Positions 15,792 through 25,688 of a stretch of DNA of 34,293 nt are shown in pieces. The notes below the pieces were generated by a model. The model made no database searches. It had not been told where the DNA came from and saw only the letters and a list, made by a program, of their open reading frames with translations. How positions within the stretch are numbered: position 1 is the first letter of the stretch; every line of letters starts with the position of its first letter. Source of the stretch: Bacillota bacterium (GTDB taxonomy: Bacteria > Bacillota > Clostridia > Lachnospirales > Lachnospiraceae); the NCBI GenBank assembly GCA_023437715.1, contig JAEZFK010000007.1, forward strand, positions 1 to 34,293, read 5' to 3'. The position numbers were made by a program, and so were the translations under genes.

Positions 15792-15820
15792 AGTATAAGA
15801 CGAAAAAAAGAAATTAGCAA
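15792..15820 (-). promoter_or_regulatory. Predicted promoter of the kinase-regulator-GH105 operon
   Basis: On the minus strand, TTGCTA (15815-15820), a 17-nt spacer and TATACT (15792-15797, 5/6 of consensus) lie about 35 nt upstream of the kinase start. Confidence 0.45.
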
Positions 15821-15875
15821 ACAGGATAAAATTACAGAAAGTTGTTTTTTTAACCACAAAAAGCCATATTTTAAC

Positions 15876-15904
15876 TTTACCAATGTGCATATTTGCCATA
15901 AAAT
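15876..15904 (+). promoter_or_regulatory. Predicted promoter of the first sugar transporter operon
   Basis: TTTACC (15876-15881), a 17-nt spacer and TAAAAT (15899-15904, 5/6) would start transcription about 30 nt before the ATG. AGGGAGG at 15927-15933 is the ribosome binding site. It is divergent from the kinase promoter, so one regulator site could serve both. Confidence 0.5.
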
Positions 15905-15940
15905 AAGTCTATCTTAAAAAACAAATAGGGAGGTTTTACA

Positions 15941-17293
15941 ATGAAGAAGAGATTATTGTCGGCATCACTTGCCGCGCTTCTCGCAGCAGCATCATTAACC
16001 GCCTGCGGTGGATCCAAAACAGAAAACACACCGCCGACTACGGCAGGAGAAACAACCGCAGCAGCAACCACCGAGGCAACCAAGGATACAACGGCAGCTT
16101 CCGGCGACAAAGTAACCTTAAACCTTTGCTGGTGGGGTAACCAGCTGAGAAATGACGTAACCAAAAAGGCTGTGGATCTTTACATGAGCGAAAATCCAAA
16201 TGTGGATATCAAGGTAGAGTTTACAGACTGGTCCGGATACTGGGATAAGCTTTCGGCTATGGCCGCAGGCGGAAATCTGCCGGATATCATCCAGATGGAT
16301 TACTCCTATTTAAACCAGTACCAGAAGAGTGGACAGCTGGCTGATTTATCAGACTTCATCACCAAGGGAACCATTGATACTTCCAAGATTCCGGAAAGCA
16401 TCATCGAAAGCGGTACTGTGGACGGAAAGTGCTACGCCATCAGCCTGGGAAGCAATGCTCCTCTTATGATCTATGATAAGGCCATTGTTGAGCAGGCAGG
16501 AGTTACCATTCCTGATCAGATGACCATTGACCAGTTATACGATATTTCCAAGACAATTAATGAAAAAACAGGCGCAAAGACCCTTTTTGACGGCGGAATC
16601 AACATGATGCAGTTCGTTGCAAGAGCAAGAGGCTCCCATATGTTTGATGAGCTGAAAGCAGGAACTCCGGATTCCGTAAAGGAAGACTTTACCAACATCG
16701 AGAAATTCGCAAAAGCAGACTTCAGCATTTCCGCTGATTTACTTGCGGAAAAGAATCCTGACGTTGTAGAAACAAAGCCTATTATTGACGGAACCACATG
16801 GAATGATTTCGCATTATCCAACCAGTTCATCAGCGTATCCAGCACAGCAGGAAGAGAGCTTGGAATTACCATGTATCCGACTCTGACAGACGCTAAGGTA
16901 CAGCCTCTGTACTTAAAGCCCAGCATGTTCTTCTCCATTGCAGAGACTTCAAAGAACAAAGAGGAAGCAGCGAAGTTCCTTGACTGGTTTACAAACAGCG
17001 TAGAATGTAATCAGATTCTTATGGCTGAAAGAGGAATCCCGATCAACTCAGAAGTAGCAGAGGCCATTAAGCCAAATGCCGACGCAGTTTCTCAGGCAGT
17101 CTTTGATTATGTGGCAAAGGTTTCTGAAATTGCAACCACCATTGACGCTCCAGACCCAGCCGGAAAGGGCGAGGTAGAGGCGCTGATCAAAACCGTTGTA
17201 GAAGCAATCCGTTATGGAGATGCAACTGCTGACGAAGCAACCTCACAGTTTGTTCCTCAAGCCAAGAGCATTCTGGAAGAAGCAGCGAAATAA
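15941..17293 (+). CDS. Sugar ABC transporter substrate-binding lipoprotein (CUT1 family)
   Basis: A 450-aa extracellular solute-binding protein, family 1. The signal peptide ends in the lipobox LTAC at about residue 22, and a Thr/Ala-rich linker follows. The binding fold begins with VTLNLCWWGNQLRNDVTKK and includes MAAGGNLPDIIQMDYSYL, typical of MalE/MsmE-type proteins. It is anchored on the outer face of the membrane and delivers oligosaccharides to the two permeases encoded next. The ATG follows AGGGAGG at 7-nt spacing. The ligand is unknown; downstream GH38 enzymes suggest a mannose-containing oligosaccharide. Confidence 0.92.
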   Translation: MKKRLLSASLAALLAAASLTACGGSKTENTPPTTAGETTAAATTEATKDTTAASGDKVTLNLCWWGNQLRNDVTKKAVDLYMSENPNVDIKVEFTDWSGYWDKLSAMAAGGNLPDIIQMDYSYLNQYQKSGQLADLSDFITKGTIDTSKIPESIIESGTVDGKCYAISLGSNAPLMIYDKAIVEQAGVTIPDQMTIDQLYDISKTINEKTGAKTLFDGGINMMQFVARARGSHMFDELKAGTPDSVKEDFTNIEKFAKADFSISADLLAEKNPDVVETKPIIDGTTWNDFALSNQFISVSSTAGRELGITMYPTLTDAKVQPLYLKPSMFFSIAETSKNKEEAAKFLDWFTNSVECNQILMAERGIPINSEVAEAIKPNADAVSQAVFDYVAKVSEIATTIDAPDPAGKGEVEALIKTVVEAIRYGDATADEATSQFVPQAKSILEEAAK

Positions 17294-17320
17294 CAGAAAT
17301 AAAGGTCCGGAGGGGATAAG

Positions 17321-18250
17321 ATGAAGAACAATCAAATGACCCCCAAAAGAAAAAAATCATTTACACAAACTATGAATACGCCGAAGGTCGCAGGATATGT
17401 ATTTATCCTGCCCTTCATTATAGGCTTCCTTGCCTTTATGGCGGTTCCCATGATTTTATCTTTAGGGTTTTCATTCACCAGATACGATATATTAAAGTCA
17501 CCGGTTTTTATAGGTCTGGAAAATTACAAGACCATGTTTACAGCTGATCCCAAGTTTTGGAAAGTATTTGGCGTAACCATGTACTATGTTGTATTTTCGG
17601 TTCCTCTCCGGCTTCTCATGGCACTTGTGGTAGCCATGCTGCTTGTGAAAAGCACCAAATTATCAGGTTTTTACAGAGCTGTCTATTATCTGCCTTCCAT
17701 CATCGGCTCCAGCGTGGCTGTAGCCATACTCTGGAAGCGGATGTTTGCCAGCGACGGCGTAATCAATGCAATTTTAAAGGTTGTGGGACTTCCGTCTGAC
17801 ACCGCATGGCTGGGAAACTCCCATACGGCCATCTGGACCCTGATCATCCTTGCCATATGGCAGTTCGGTTCCTCCATGCTGATCTTTCTGTCCGGTTTAA
17901 AGCAGATTCCTGTCAGCCTTTATGAGGCGGCCACCGTGGATGGGGCAAACGGTATTCAGCGTTTCTTTAAAATCACCATCCCCATGCTTACACCCACTAT
18001 TTTCTTCAACCTGATTAACCAGTTGATTAATGGGTTCATGGCATTCACGCAAAGCTATATCATCACCCAGGGAAAGCCCAGGGATACCACTCTGTTTTAT
18101 ACGGTATACATGTACCAGAATTCCTTTACCTATAATAAGCTGGGTTACGGCTGCGCCATGGCCTGGTTCATGGTATTCGTTGTAGGGCTTTTGACCCTGA
18201 TACTGTTCAAGACCCAGAAAAAGTGGGTATATTATGAAGCGGAAGGGTGA
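17321..18250 (+). CDS. Sugar ABC transporter permease (MalF/UgpA-like)
   Basis: A 309-aa permease with six predicted helices, the first at KVAGYVFILPFIIGFLAFMA. The coupling loop reads YEAATVDGANGIQRFFKITI, the EAA motif of CUT1 importers. GGAGGGG lies just upstream of the ATG. It is followed by its partner permease 7 nt later. Confidence 0.93.
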   Translation: MKNNQMTPKRKKSFTQTMNTPKVAGYVFILPFIIGFLAFMAVPMILSLGFSFTRYDILKSPVFIGLENYKTMFTADPKFWKVFGVTMYYVVFSVPLRLLMALVVAMLLVKSTKLSGFYRAVYYLPSIIGSSVAVAILWKRMFASDGVINAILKVVGLPSDTAWLGNSHTAIWTLIILAIWQFGSSMLIFLSGLKQIPVSLYEAATVDGANGIQRFFKITIPMLTPTIFFNLINQLINGFMAFTQSYIITQGKPRDTTLFYTVYMYQNSFTYNKLGYGCAMAWFMVFVVGLLTLILFKTQKKWVYYEAEG

Positions 18251-18256
18251 TGAGAG

Positions 18257-19111
18257 ATGAAAGCAGGATATAAAGAAAAAAGAACCGCCATCACAGTGAT
18301 CTATCATGTGTTCACCTTTTTGTTTGCATGTGTTATGATCTATCCCCTCGTATGGATGGTGCTGGGCTCCTTTAAGAACTCTAATGAGATATTCCGGGCA
18401 GCAGCCAGGCTTTTGCCGGAGTCCTTTGCCTTAAACAATTATAAGGTGGGCTGGCAGGGGTTTGCAGGCTATAGCTTTGCCACATTTTTTAAGAATTCCT
18501 TTATCATTGCAGGGCTTTCCACCGTGGGAGCGGTTATTTCCTCCGCCATTGTCGGTTATGGATTTGCCCGGATTGATTTTAAATTTAAAAACTTCTGGTT
18601 TGCGTGTATGCTTCTTGCCATGATGCTTCCGTTCCAGATTATTATGATTCCCCAGTACATTATTTTTAACAAAATGGGCTGGGTGGGAAGCTATCTTCCG
18701 ATTATTGTGCCCCAGTTTTTCGGTCAGGGATTTTTCATCTTCTTAAATGTCCAGTTCATTAAGGGAATTCCCATTGACTTAGACGAAGCGGCCCGTATGG
18801 ACGGCTGCACCATTTATTCCATATTTATCCGGATCATTCTTCCGCTGATTAAGCCGTCGCTGGTTACAAGCGCCATTTTCTCCTTTATGTGGAGATGGGA
18901 TGACTTCCTTGCGGCTCTGCTTTACTTAAGCGACCCTCTGAAATATCCGGTCAGCTATGCGCTTAAAATGTTCTCAGACCCTACGGCAGGTTCGGACTGG
19001 GGTGCAATGTTTGCAATGGCAACCTTATCCCTGTTCCCTATTTTCCTCATTTTCCTCACCATGCAGAAGTATCTGGTGGAAGGAATCGCATCAACGGGAA
19101 TCAAGGGCTAA
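18257..19111 (+). CDS. Sugar ABC transporter permease (MalG/UgpE-like)
   Basis: A 284-aa permease with six predicted helices. The coupling loop is DEAARMDGCTIYSIFIRIIL. The C-terminus ends LVEGIASTGIKG, as usual for MalG-type subunits. It pairs with the preceding permease. No ATP-binding gene follows, so a shared MsmX-type ATPase is needed. A strong terminator lies just downstream. Confidence 0.93.
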   Translation: MKAGYKEKRTAITVIYHVFTFLFACVMIYPLVWMVLGSFKNSNEIFRAAARLLPESFALNNYKVGWQGFAGYSFATFFKNSFIIAGLSTVGAVISSAIVGYGFARIDFKFKNFWFACMLLAMMLPFQIIMIPQYIIFNKMGWVGSYLPIIVPQFFGQGFFIFLNVQFIKGIPIDLDEAARMDGCTIYSIFIRIILPLIKPSLVTSAIFSFMWRWDDFLAALLYLSDPLKYPVSYALKMFSDPTAGSDWGAMFAMATLSLFPIFLIFLTMQKYLVEGIASTGIKG

Positions 19112-19124
19112 AAACAGCTTTTCA

Positions 19125-19163
19125 GGTGGGAAATCCGCAGGTCATGCGGTTTCCCGCCTTTTT
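19125..19163 (+). terminator. Strong intrinsic terminator between the transporter and the alpha-mannosidase genes
   Basis: GGTGGGAAA(T)CCGCA (19125-19139) pairs with TGCGGTTTCCCGCC (19145-19158), giving 14 pairs with one G-U and one bulged T. The loop is 5 nt and five T follow (19159-19163). It ends 41 nt before the preferred GH38 start, so read-through or an unseen promoter must drive the enzymes. Confidence 0.8.
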
Positions 19164-19204
19164 ACGATTTTACGGAAAATATTATGAAAAAGGCGGAATC
19201 ACAT

Positions 19205-22200
19205 ATGAATCCTATCAGAAACAGACTCTTGGGAGCGGTGGAAGCGCTGGAAGCCCTGCGCTATTCGGATTTGAAGCGGGTGGAAAACATACAGGTCAGT
19301 CCTGGAAATTATGAGTTTCAGGAGGTCTTTGACGGCGAGGGCTTATCCTTTCGTCCTTATGGCAGGGATGAGACATGGGGAGGAACCGATGCCCATTACT
19401 GGTTTAAGGCCTCTCTTACGCTGCCGGAGGATTTTAAAGGGGCCCAGGTACGGGTGATTCTCAATACGGGAGCCACAGATATCTGGAACACGGACAATCC
19501 CCAGATCATGGTCTACGCAGACGGAAAGCTTTCCGGGACCATGGATATGAACCACCAGGATTTCCTCCTCACCATGGATGCTTCCGGAGGAGAAACCTTT
19601 GAGCTTGCGTTTTACGCCTATTCCAACAGCCCGGGGCTTACGAATTTCTTCCATCTGGATATGGGAAAGTACCATGAGGAGGCGGCAAAGCTCTACTATG
19701 ATTTGAAGGTTCCCTTTGAGGCGGCGGAGCTTTTGGAGGGGGATGACCTGGAGCAGATCGACACCTATAAGGCGCTTATGGAGGCCGTAAACAGGCTGGA
19801 TCTTTCCCGCCCCTATTCGGAAAGCTTCTTTGCTTCTCTAAGGGAGGCGGATTCCTGTATTCTGGAGAACTATTATAAAAACAGGCCGGAAAATCCTGTG
19901 ACTGTCCACAGCGTCGGCCACACCCACATTGACGTGGCCTGGAAATGGCCTTTAAGGCAGACCAGGCAAAAGGCCGTAAGAAGCTTCCGGACGGTGCTGA
20001 ATTTGATGGAGAGATATCCGGAGTATAAGTTCATGTCCAGCCAGCCCCAGCTTTACGAGTTTGTAAAGGAGGAAGCGCCGGAGCTGCTTGAAGAAATAAA
20101 GGAAAGGATCAGGGAAGGCCGTTGGGAAACGGAAGGAGCCATGTGGCTGGAGCCGGACTGTAACTTAGCGTCAGGAGAATCCCTCATCCGCCACATTTTA
20201 TACGGCCGGAGATTTTTTGAAAAAGAACTGGGCGCAGCGGCAGAGGAGGTCCTGTGGCTTCCCGATGTGTTCGGCTACAGCGCCGCCCTTCCTCAGATCA
20301 TGAAGCAGTCGGGGCTCCATTACTTCATGACAACCAAGCTGGGCTGGAATGAATACAACCGTTTTCCCTATGACACATTCCTTTGGAAAGGGATTGACGG
20401 AAGCCAGGTCCTGACTCACTTAATCACCACAAGGAATTACTGCAGGGCAGGAGAGGCGGAAAAGAATTTCAGCACTACCTACAACGGCAGGCAGAATGCG
20501 GCACAGATCATGGGAACGTGGCAGAGATATCAGAGCAAGGATGTGAGCAAAGAGGTCCTTACCTGCTACGGATACGGAGACGGGGGAGGCGGTCCCACGG
20601 AGGAAATGCTGGAGCAGAGCCGCCGCCTGGAAAAAAGCGTGGCACGCTGTCCCAGGACAAAGCAGACCTTTGTGAAAGACTTCTTCCATGCCTTGGAGGC
20701 AGGGATGGACAAAAAGAGGCTTCCTGTCTGGTCCGGGGAATTGTATCTGGAATACCACCGGGGAACCTATACCTCCATGGCAAAGAATAAGAAGTATAAC
20801 AGAGTTTGTGAATTTTTAAACGGAGATGCGGAGTTTTATTCTGTTCTGGACTTATTGCTTTCAGAAAACGGGGAATATCCGGGGAAAGTCCTGGAGGAAA
20901 ACTGGAAGCTTCTGCTGCTGAATCAGTTCCATGACATTCTTCCGGGTTCCTCCATAAAGGAAGTTTATGAAGATTCGGAACTCCAGTATGAGCAGATTTT
21001 AAGGTCCGGCAGAGAGATCATAGACAGAAGCCGGAAAAGGATTTTAAATGCTTCCGGCTACCGGGAGGAGGAAAAGGGGGAAGCCCTGGCCGTTTGGAAC
21101 TCCTTAAGCTTTTCAAGAACCGGCGTGGTGGAATTGGAGCACCCGGTAAAGGAAATGGGTCTTCTTTCCCAGGAGACTTATGATGGGAAAGGCCTGTGTC
21201 TGGCACTGGATGTGCCTTCCAAGGGCTTTGGTGTGTTCAAAAAAGAAGAACCATCCGCCTCAGATGTTTTTGATTCCGTTGAAACCGGTGAGGACGGCCG
21301 CCTTGTAAAGGTAAGAACCCGGTTTTACGAGATTGAATTTGATGACCGGGGAAACTTTCAGACCATTTATGACAGAAGGGAAGAGAGAAGCCTCTTAAAG
21401 GAAGATTCTGCGGGCAACCAGCTTCTTGTCTTTGAAGACAGGCCTCTGGAATTTGACGCATGGAATATTGATCCCACATACGGGGAAAAGGTGTGGCCTG
21501 TCAATGATTTACAGGAGCTCCGGCTTTTGGAAAACGGTCCTGTCCGGGGCGCGGTTCTGGTAAAGCGCCGTTTTCTGGACTCAGAGCTGGAACAGGTTAT
21601 CTGCTTTTACAGCCACACAGCCAGAATCGACTTTAAGACCAGGATTTTGTGGAGAGAGCATCAGATGCTGTTAAAGGCCGCATTTCCTCTGGACATTCTT
21701 TGCAGGGAAGCGGATTATGATATCCAGTTCGGCAATGTGAGCCGCCCGACCCATGAAAATACCACCTGGGATAAGGCCAGGTTTGAGGTGTGCGCCCATA
21801 AGTGGGCGGATATATCGGAACCGGGCTATGGAGCGGCCCTGTTAAATGACTGCAAGTACGGCTATGACATCCATGATTCTGTCGTCCGCCTGACCCTTAT
21901 AAAATCAGGGATTTTCCCGAATCCGGACGCGGACCAGGGAGAGCATGAGTTCACCTATTCCTTATATCCCCACAGAGGAGATTTCCGGGAAGGAGGCGTG
22001 GTACAGGAAGCCTATGATCTCAATTGTCCGCTTCGGGGGATTGTGGTTAAGGGAAAAGGCCCTGCTTCTTACTCATTCCTCGAAATCGGGGAGGAAAATG
22101 TGCTGGCGGATACGGTAAAGCTTTCGGAAGAAGGGGACGGCATTATTATCCGCTTTTATGAAACCTACGGAAAGCGGACGAAAGCTCACGTGAGATTCCC

Positions 22201-22351
22201 CGGAACAGGGGAGGCCTCTTTTGCAGAATGTACCTGCATGGAAGAGGAAAACGATGAGCGGGAGGGCAGGAACGGAGAGCTTGAGCTCCTGTTTAAGCCC
22301 TATGAGATCAAGACCATAAAGATAAAAAAGCAGAATCTGCAAAGGATTTAA
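19205..22351 (+). CDS. Alpha-mannosidase, glycoside hydrolase family 38 (first copy)
   Basis: A ~1048-aa cytoplasmic retaining alpha-mannosidase. The zinc and catalytic motifs are intact: GHTHIDVAWKWP (H241 and D243), nucleophile D354 in LWLPDVFGYSAALPQIM, and H576 in NQFHDILPGSSI. An N-terminal beta-sandwich region precedes the catalytic barrel, and C-terminal beta domains carry NVSRPTHENTTWDKARFEV and LLNDCKYGYDIHDS. The frame also has ATG 19184, but AGGCGGA before ATG 19205 gives better spacing. There is no signal peptide. It probably removes alpha-linked mannose from imported oligosaccharides. It is paralogous to, and clearly diverged from, the next gene. Confidence 0.9.
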   Translation: MNPIRNRLLGAVEALEALRYSDLKRVENIQVSPGNYEFQEVFDGEGLSFRPYGRDETWGGTDAHYWFKASLTLPEDFKGAQVRVILNTGATDIWNTDNPQIMVYADGKLSGTMDMNHQDFLLTMDASGGETFELAFYAYSNSPGLTNFFHLDMGKYHEEAAKLYYDLKVPFEAAELLEGDDLEQIDTYKALMEAVNRLDLSRPYSESFFASLREADSCILENYYKNRPENPVTVHSVGHTHIDVAWKWPLRQTRQKAVRSFRTVLNLMERYPEYKFMSSQPQLYEFVKEEAPELLEEIKERIREGRWETEGAMWLEPDCNLASGESLIRHILYGRRFFEKELGAAAEEVLWLPDVFGYSAALPQIMKQSGLHYFMTTKLGWNEYNRFPYDTFLWKGIDGSQVLTHLITTRNYCRAGEAEKNFSTTYNGRQNAAQIMGTWQRYQSKDVSKEVLTCYGYGDGGGGPTEEMLEQSRRLEKSVARCPRTKQTFVKDFFHALEAGMDKKRLPVWSGELYLEYHRGTYTSMAKNKKYNRVCEFLNGDAEFYSVLDLLLSENGEYPGKVLEENWKLLLLNQFHDILPGSSIKEVYEDSELQYEQILRSGREIIDRSRKRILNASGYREEEKGEALAVWNSLSFSRTGVVELEHPVKEMGLLSQETYDGKGLCLALDVPSKGFGVFKKEEPSASDVFDSVETGEDGRLVKVRTRFYEIEFDDRGNFQTIYDRREERSLLKEDSAGNQLLVFEDRPLEFDAWNIDPTYGEKVWPVNDLQELRLLENGPVRGAVLVKRRFLDSELEQVICFYSHTARIDFKTRILWREHQMLLKAAFPLDILCREADYDIQFGNVSRPTHENTTWDKARFEVCAHKWADISEPGYGAALLNDCKYGYDIHDSVVRLTLIKSGIFPNPDADQGEHEFTYSLYPHRGDFREGGVVQEAYDLNCPLRGIVVKGKGPASYSFLEIGEENVLADTVKLSEEGDGIIIRFYETYGKRTKAHVRFPGTGEASFAECTCMEEENDEREGRNGELELLFKPYEIKTIKIKKQNLQRI

Positions 22352-22456
22352 GAACATCCCGCAAACATTGCATAGTCCCCTTTGAAACGATGGGATATAA
22401 TGAGCTTAATAAATTTCATTAATTTCATTAATTCAGAATGGGGGAGGCTTATTTCT

Positions 22457-25400
22457 ATGGAGCTGATTTCGGAAAAAAATGAACGAATAAAGATATGGAT
22501 GGAGGAGCTGAAAAACCATATATTCATAAAATTGGGAGACGTCCGATTTGAGGGCTTTACAACAAAGGAGCGGCTGTCTTTCCAGGAGGCCCTGACCAGG
22601 GATTTTGTTCCAATGCCTCCGAAAACCCCATGGGGGGCGAAATGGGAATATGGATGGTTCCGCGCGGAAGTGGTGCTGCCTCCGGAAGCAGAGGGACAGC
22701 GGATATATCTGCGCCCGGATGTAGGGGGAGAAATGCTTCTGTGGGTAAACGGAAAAGCTGCGGGCTCCAGAGATTTGCAGCATGATGGAATTACCCTGAC
22801 CCGCTGCGGCCGGGAAAACCAGCGTTTCTCTCTTGTGGCGGAAAGCTATGCAGGGCATGGACCCAGGCTGGAAAACGGCGGTCCCTGCCCTGCCTGGCGT
22901 ATTGCGGTCCCGGAGCCTCCCGATTGCCAGACCGAGGTGGGAACCCCGGACTTTGGTATATGGAATGAAGACGCTTTCCAGCTGCTTATGGATGCTTTTA
23001 CCCTGTACCGCTTAAACCAGGGACTGGATCCCAAATCCCTCCGGTCAATGAAAGTGATGGAGGGGCTTTTTAACTTTACCCTGATTGTGGATTTTGAGCT
23101 TGAACCGGAAAAAAGGAATGAGGCATTTCGGAAAGCCAGGGCAGTTTTAAAGCCCCTTCTTTCTTGTGTTAACGGCTCCACCGCCCCGGAGTTTACCATC
23201 TTCGGCCAGTCCCATCTGGATCTGGCCTGGAAGTGGACATGGGAAGAGACCAGGAGAAAATGCGCCAGAACTATTTCGACCCAGATAGCCCTGTCTGACG
23301 AATATGAAGAATATCAATTTCTTTTATGCGAGCCTCCCATCATGGAAAACCTAAAGGAAAACTACCCGGAGCTTTACAGCCGGCTCCTAGAAAAGGTCAT
23401 GGAGGGGAAATTTATTCCTGAGGGCGGAATGTACGTAGAGCCGGATACCAATCTGGTGTGGGGGGAAAGTCTCATCCGCCAGTGCCTTTACGGAAAAAAA
23501 TGGTTCCGCCAGGAGCTTGGCACGGAAAGTGTCATGGTGTGGCTCCCGGACTGCTTCGGCTTTAACGGACAGCTTCCCCAGATATTAAAGGGCTGCGGAA
23601 TCCGTTATTTTTCTACCCAGAAAATAAGCCGGGCCCGAAATGGCTGCGATGTGTTTCCTTATAATAATTTCTGGTGGGAAGGCATTGACGGCAGCAGGAT
23701 TCTGACTTGTTTTTATAAGAAGAACAATGCCAGAATGGATCCCTTTGATTTAATCACCCGGTGGAATGAGGACCGGGTCCAGCAAGAGAATATAGAGACA
23801 TTCCTGTTTCCCTTTGGATTCGGGGACGGGGGCGGCGGAGCCACACGGGAAATGGTGGAAATCGCAGGGCGTGTAAAGGATCTGGAAGGGGCTCCCCGTA
23901 CCCGGATGGAGAACCCGGTCAGATTCTTTGAAAGGCTGGAAGAAAGCGGGGCTGTAAAGGAAGTATACCGGGGAGAGCTGTATCTTCCCTGGCACCGGGG
24001 AACCTATACCTCCCAGGCAAGAATAAAAAAGGAAAACAGGCGTGCAGAGCTGGCTCTCCGGGAGGCAGAGCTGTGGACTTCCATCGGCTGCTTTTGCAAA
24101 AAAGGGGAAAACAGGCGGGAGACTCTGGAAGTTTTGTGGAAAATTCTTTTATTTAACCATTTTCATGACATTGTGACCGGGACTTCCATTACAAGGGTTT
24201 GTGAGGAAGCAGTAAGGGACCTGGAAAAAATGAAAACGGAAGCAGACCGGCTTTGCAGGGAAGCCAGAATGGAGCTTGCCGGAGAGGAAGAAAAAGGACT
24301 TCTGGTGTTTAATTCCCTTTCCTGGGAGAGAGAAGAGCTGGCAGAAATTCCGGCGGAAGCGGCAGAGCCCTTTCTTCGGGAGGGAAGGCTTCCCGTATCT
24401 CAAAGGATGGGAGACCTTGTACTGGTTCCCGCAAAAGTCCCCTCCTGCGGATATACCGATATTACGTCTCTTGACTGCCCAAAGGACCGTCTCCCAGGCT
24501 GCCGCATTTACGAGGAAAATAACACTTATATTTTGGAAAACGGTTACATAAGGGCTTCCATCGACCATTTGGGCCGGGTAGTAAGCCTTGTGGAGCAGGA
24601 GACGGAAACCGAGTATGTTTCCGCTCCCTGTAATCAGCTTTCCATGTATCAGGATATAAATGTGGATTATGATGCCTGGGAAATAAGCTCCTTTTACCGG
24701 CGGCTTCCGGTGGATTTAGAAGAGAAAGCGTCTCTTTGCATTGTACAATCCGGACCCCTGGAAGTGATTCTGGAAGTAACCCGCACGCTCTGCAATTCCC
24801 CCATAACCCAGCGAATCATCCTGCGTTACAACAGTCCCAGGCTGGATTTTGCCACCAGAATCCATTGGAAAGAGACTCATAAGCTGTTGAAAACTGCATT
24901 TCCGGTAAACATACGAACGGAAGAAGCCTTAGAGGAAATCCAGTTCGGATACGTAAAACGCCCGACTCACCAGAACCGCCGCCATGACGGGGACCGGTTC
25001 GAGGTATGCAACTACCGATATACCGCCCTGACTGAGCCTGGGAGGACGGCGGCCCTGTTAAATGACTGCAAATACGGCGTCAGCACCGGCGGAAACTGCA
25101 TGGAACTGACTCTTTTAAAGGCTCCGGTCTGGCCGGATATGCATGCGGACAAGGGAATTCATGAATTTACCTACTCCCTTTATGTGCGCAGCCGGGATTT
25201 TGCAGAAAGCGGCGTGATTCAGGAGGGGATGCAGCTTAACGCCCCTCTCTCCTTTGCCGGACAGGGGACAGGAGAAAAGGAATACTTTCACCTCTCTGCC
25301 GGTAATGTAATTCTGGAAGCTGCCAAGATGGCCGAGGATGGCAGCGGATGTATGATTCTCCGGCTTTATGAAGCGGCAGGAAAGCATACTTCCTGTGTTT

Positions 25401-25558
25401 TGTCCTCCTGCCTGAATGTGGCAAACAGCAGGGAAACCACCATGGAAGAAAATCCAAAGACTGAGTTTTCATTTCCTTTAAAACGGCAAATGGGACGGAT
25501 GGAGATAGGCCTGGATTTTGCTCCCTTTGAAATCAAGACTCTTCGTCTGCAGCCATAA
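22457..25558 (+). CDS. Alpha-mannosidase, glycoside hydrolase family 38 (second copy)
   Basis: A 1033-aa paralogue. Key residues are H253 and D255 in FGQSHLDLAWKWTW, nucleophile D365 in VWLPDCFGFNGQLPQIL, and H570 in NHFHDIVTGTSI. The first His of the usual HxHxD is Gln here, but the zinc-ligand His and Asp remain. The frame is open from 22382, but ATG 22457 preceded by GGGGGAGG is preferred. It follows the first GH38 by about 105 nt; a TATAAT at 22396-22401 in the gap lacks a good -35. Differences in the first motif and the surrounding substrate loops suggest a different linkage or aglycone preference from the first copy. Confidence 0.9.
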   Translation: MELISEKNERIKIWMEELKNHIFIKLGDVRFEGFTTKERLSFQEALTRDFVPMPPKTPWGAKWEYGWFRAEVVLPPEAEGQRIYLRPDVGGEMLLWVNGKAAGSRDLQHDGITLTRCGRENQRFSLVAESYAGHGPRLENGGPCPAWRIAVPEPPDCQTEVGTPDFGIWNEDAFQLLMDAFTLYRLNQGLDPKSLRSMKVMEGLFNFTLIVDFELEPEKRNEAFRKARAVLKPLLSCVNGSTAPEFTIFGQSHLDLAWKWTWEETRRKCARTISTQIALSDEYEEYQFLLCEPPIMENLKENYPELYSRLLEKVMEGKFIPEGGMYVEPDTNLVWGESLIRQCLYGKKWFRQELGTESVMVWLPDCFGFNGQLPQILKGCGIRYFSTQKISRARNGCDVFPYNNFWWEGIDGSRILTCFYKKNNARMDPFDLITRWNEDRVQQENIETFLFPFGFGDGGGGATREMVEIAGRVKDLEGAPRTRMENPVRFFERLEESGAVKEVYRGELYLPWHRGTYTSQARIKKENRRAELALREAELWTSIGCFCKKGENRRETLEVLWKILLFNHFHDIVTGTSITRVCEEAVRDLEKMKTEADRLCREARMELAGEEEKGLLVFNSLSWEREELAEIPAEAAEPFLREGRLPVSQRMGDLVLVPAKVPSCGYTDITSLDCPKDRLPGCRIYEENNTYILENGYIRASIDHLGRVVSLVEQETETEYVSAPCNQLSMYQDINVDYDAWEISSFYRRLPVDLEEKASLCIVQSGPLEVILEVTRTLCNSPITQRIILRYNSPRLDFATRIHWKETHKLLKTAFPVNIRTEEALEEIQFGYVKRPTHQNRRHDGDRFEVCNYRYTALTEPGRTAALLNDCKYGVSTGGNCMELTLLKAPVWPDMHADKGIHEFTYSLYVRSRDFAESGVIQEGMQLNAPLSFAGQGTGEKEYFHLSAGNVILEAAKMAEDGSGCMILRLYEAAGKHTSCVLSSCLNVANSRETTMEENPKTEFSFPLKRQMGRMEIGLDFAPFEIKTLRLQP

Positions 25559-25688
25559 ACGCAAAAAATGCAAATATGTCCGGCGGGATAAAAACAAATT
25601 ACGCATAGCAACAACTTACCCAAAAGATTATAATATTTTCATCAGCATTCAGAAATAATACACAAAAATTTGATGTGGAGTTTACAAA

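Noticed and set aside
15758..15883. Extra 42 N-terminal residues of the histidine kinase
   Set aside because: The extension overlaps the predicted promoter, and ATG 15757 gives a normal TM1 position with a usable ribosome binding site.
22361..22401. Promoter in front of the second GH38 gene
   Set aside because: A perfect TATAAT (22396-22401) is present, but the nearest -35-like TTGCAT is 22 nt away and no extended -10 exists.
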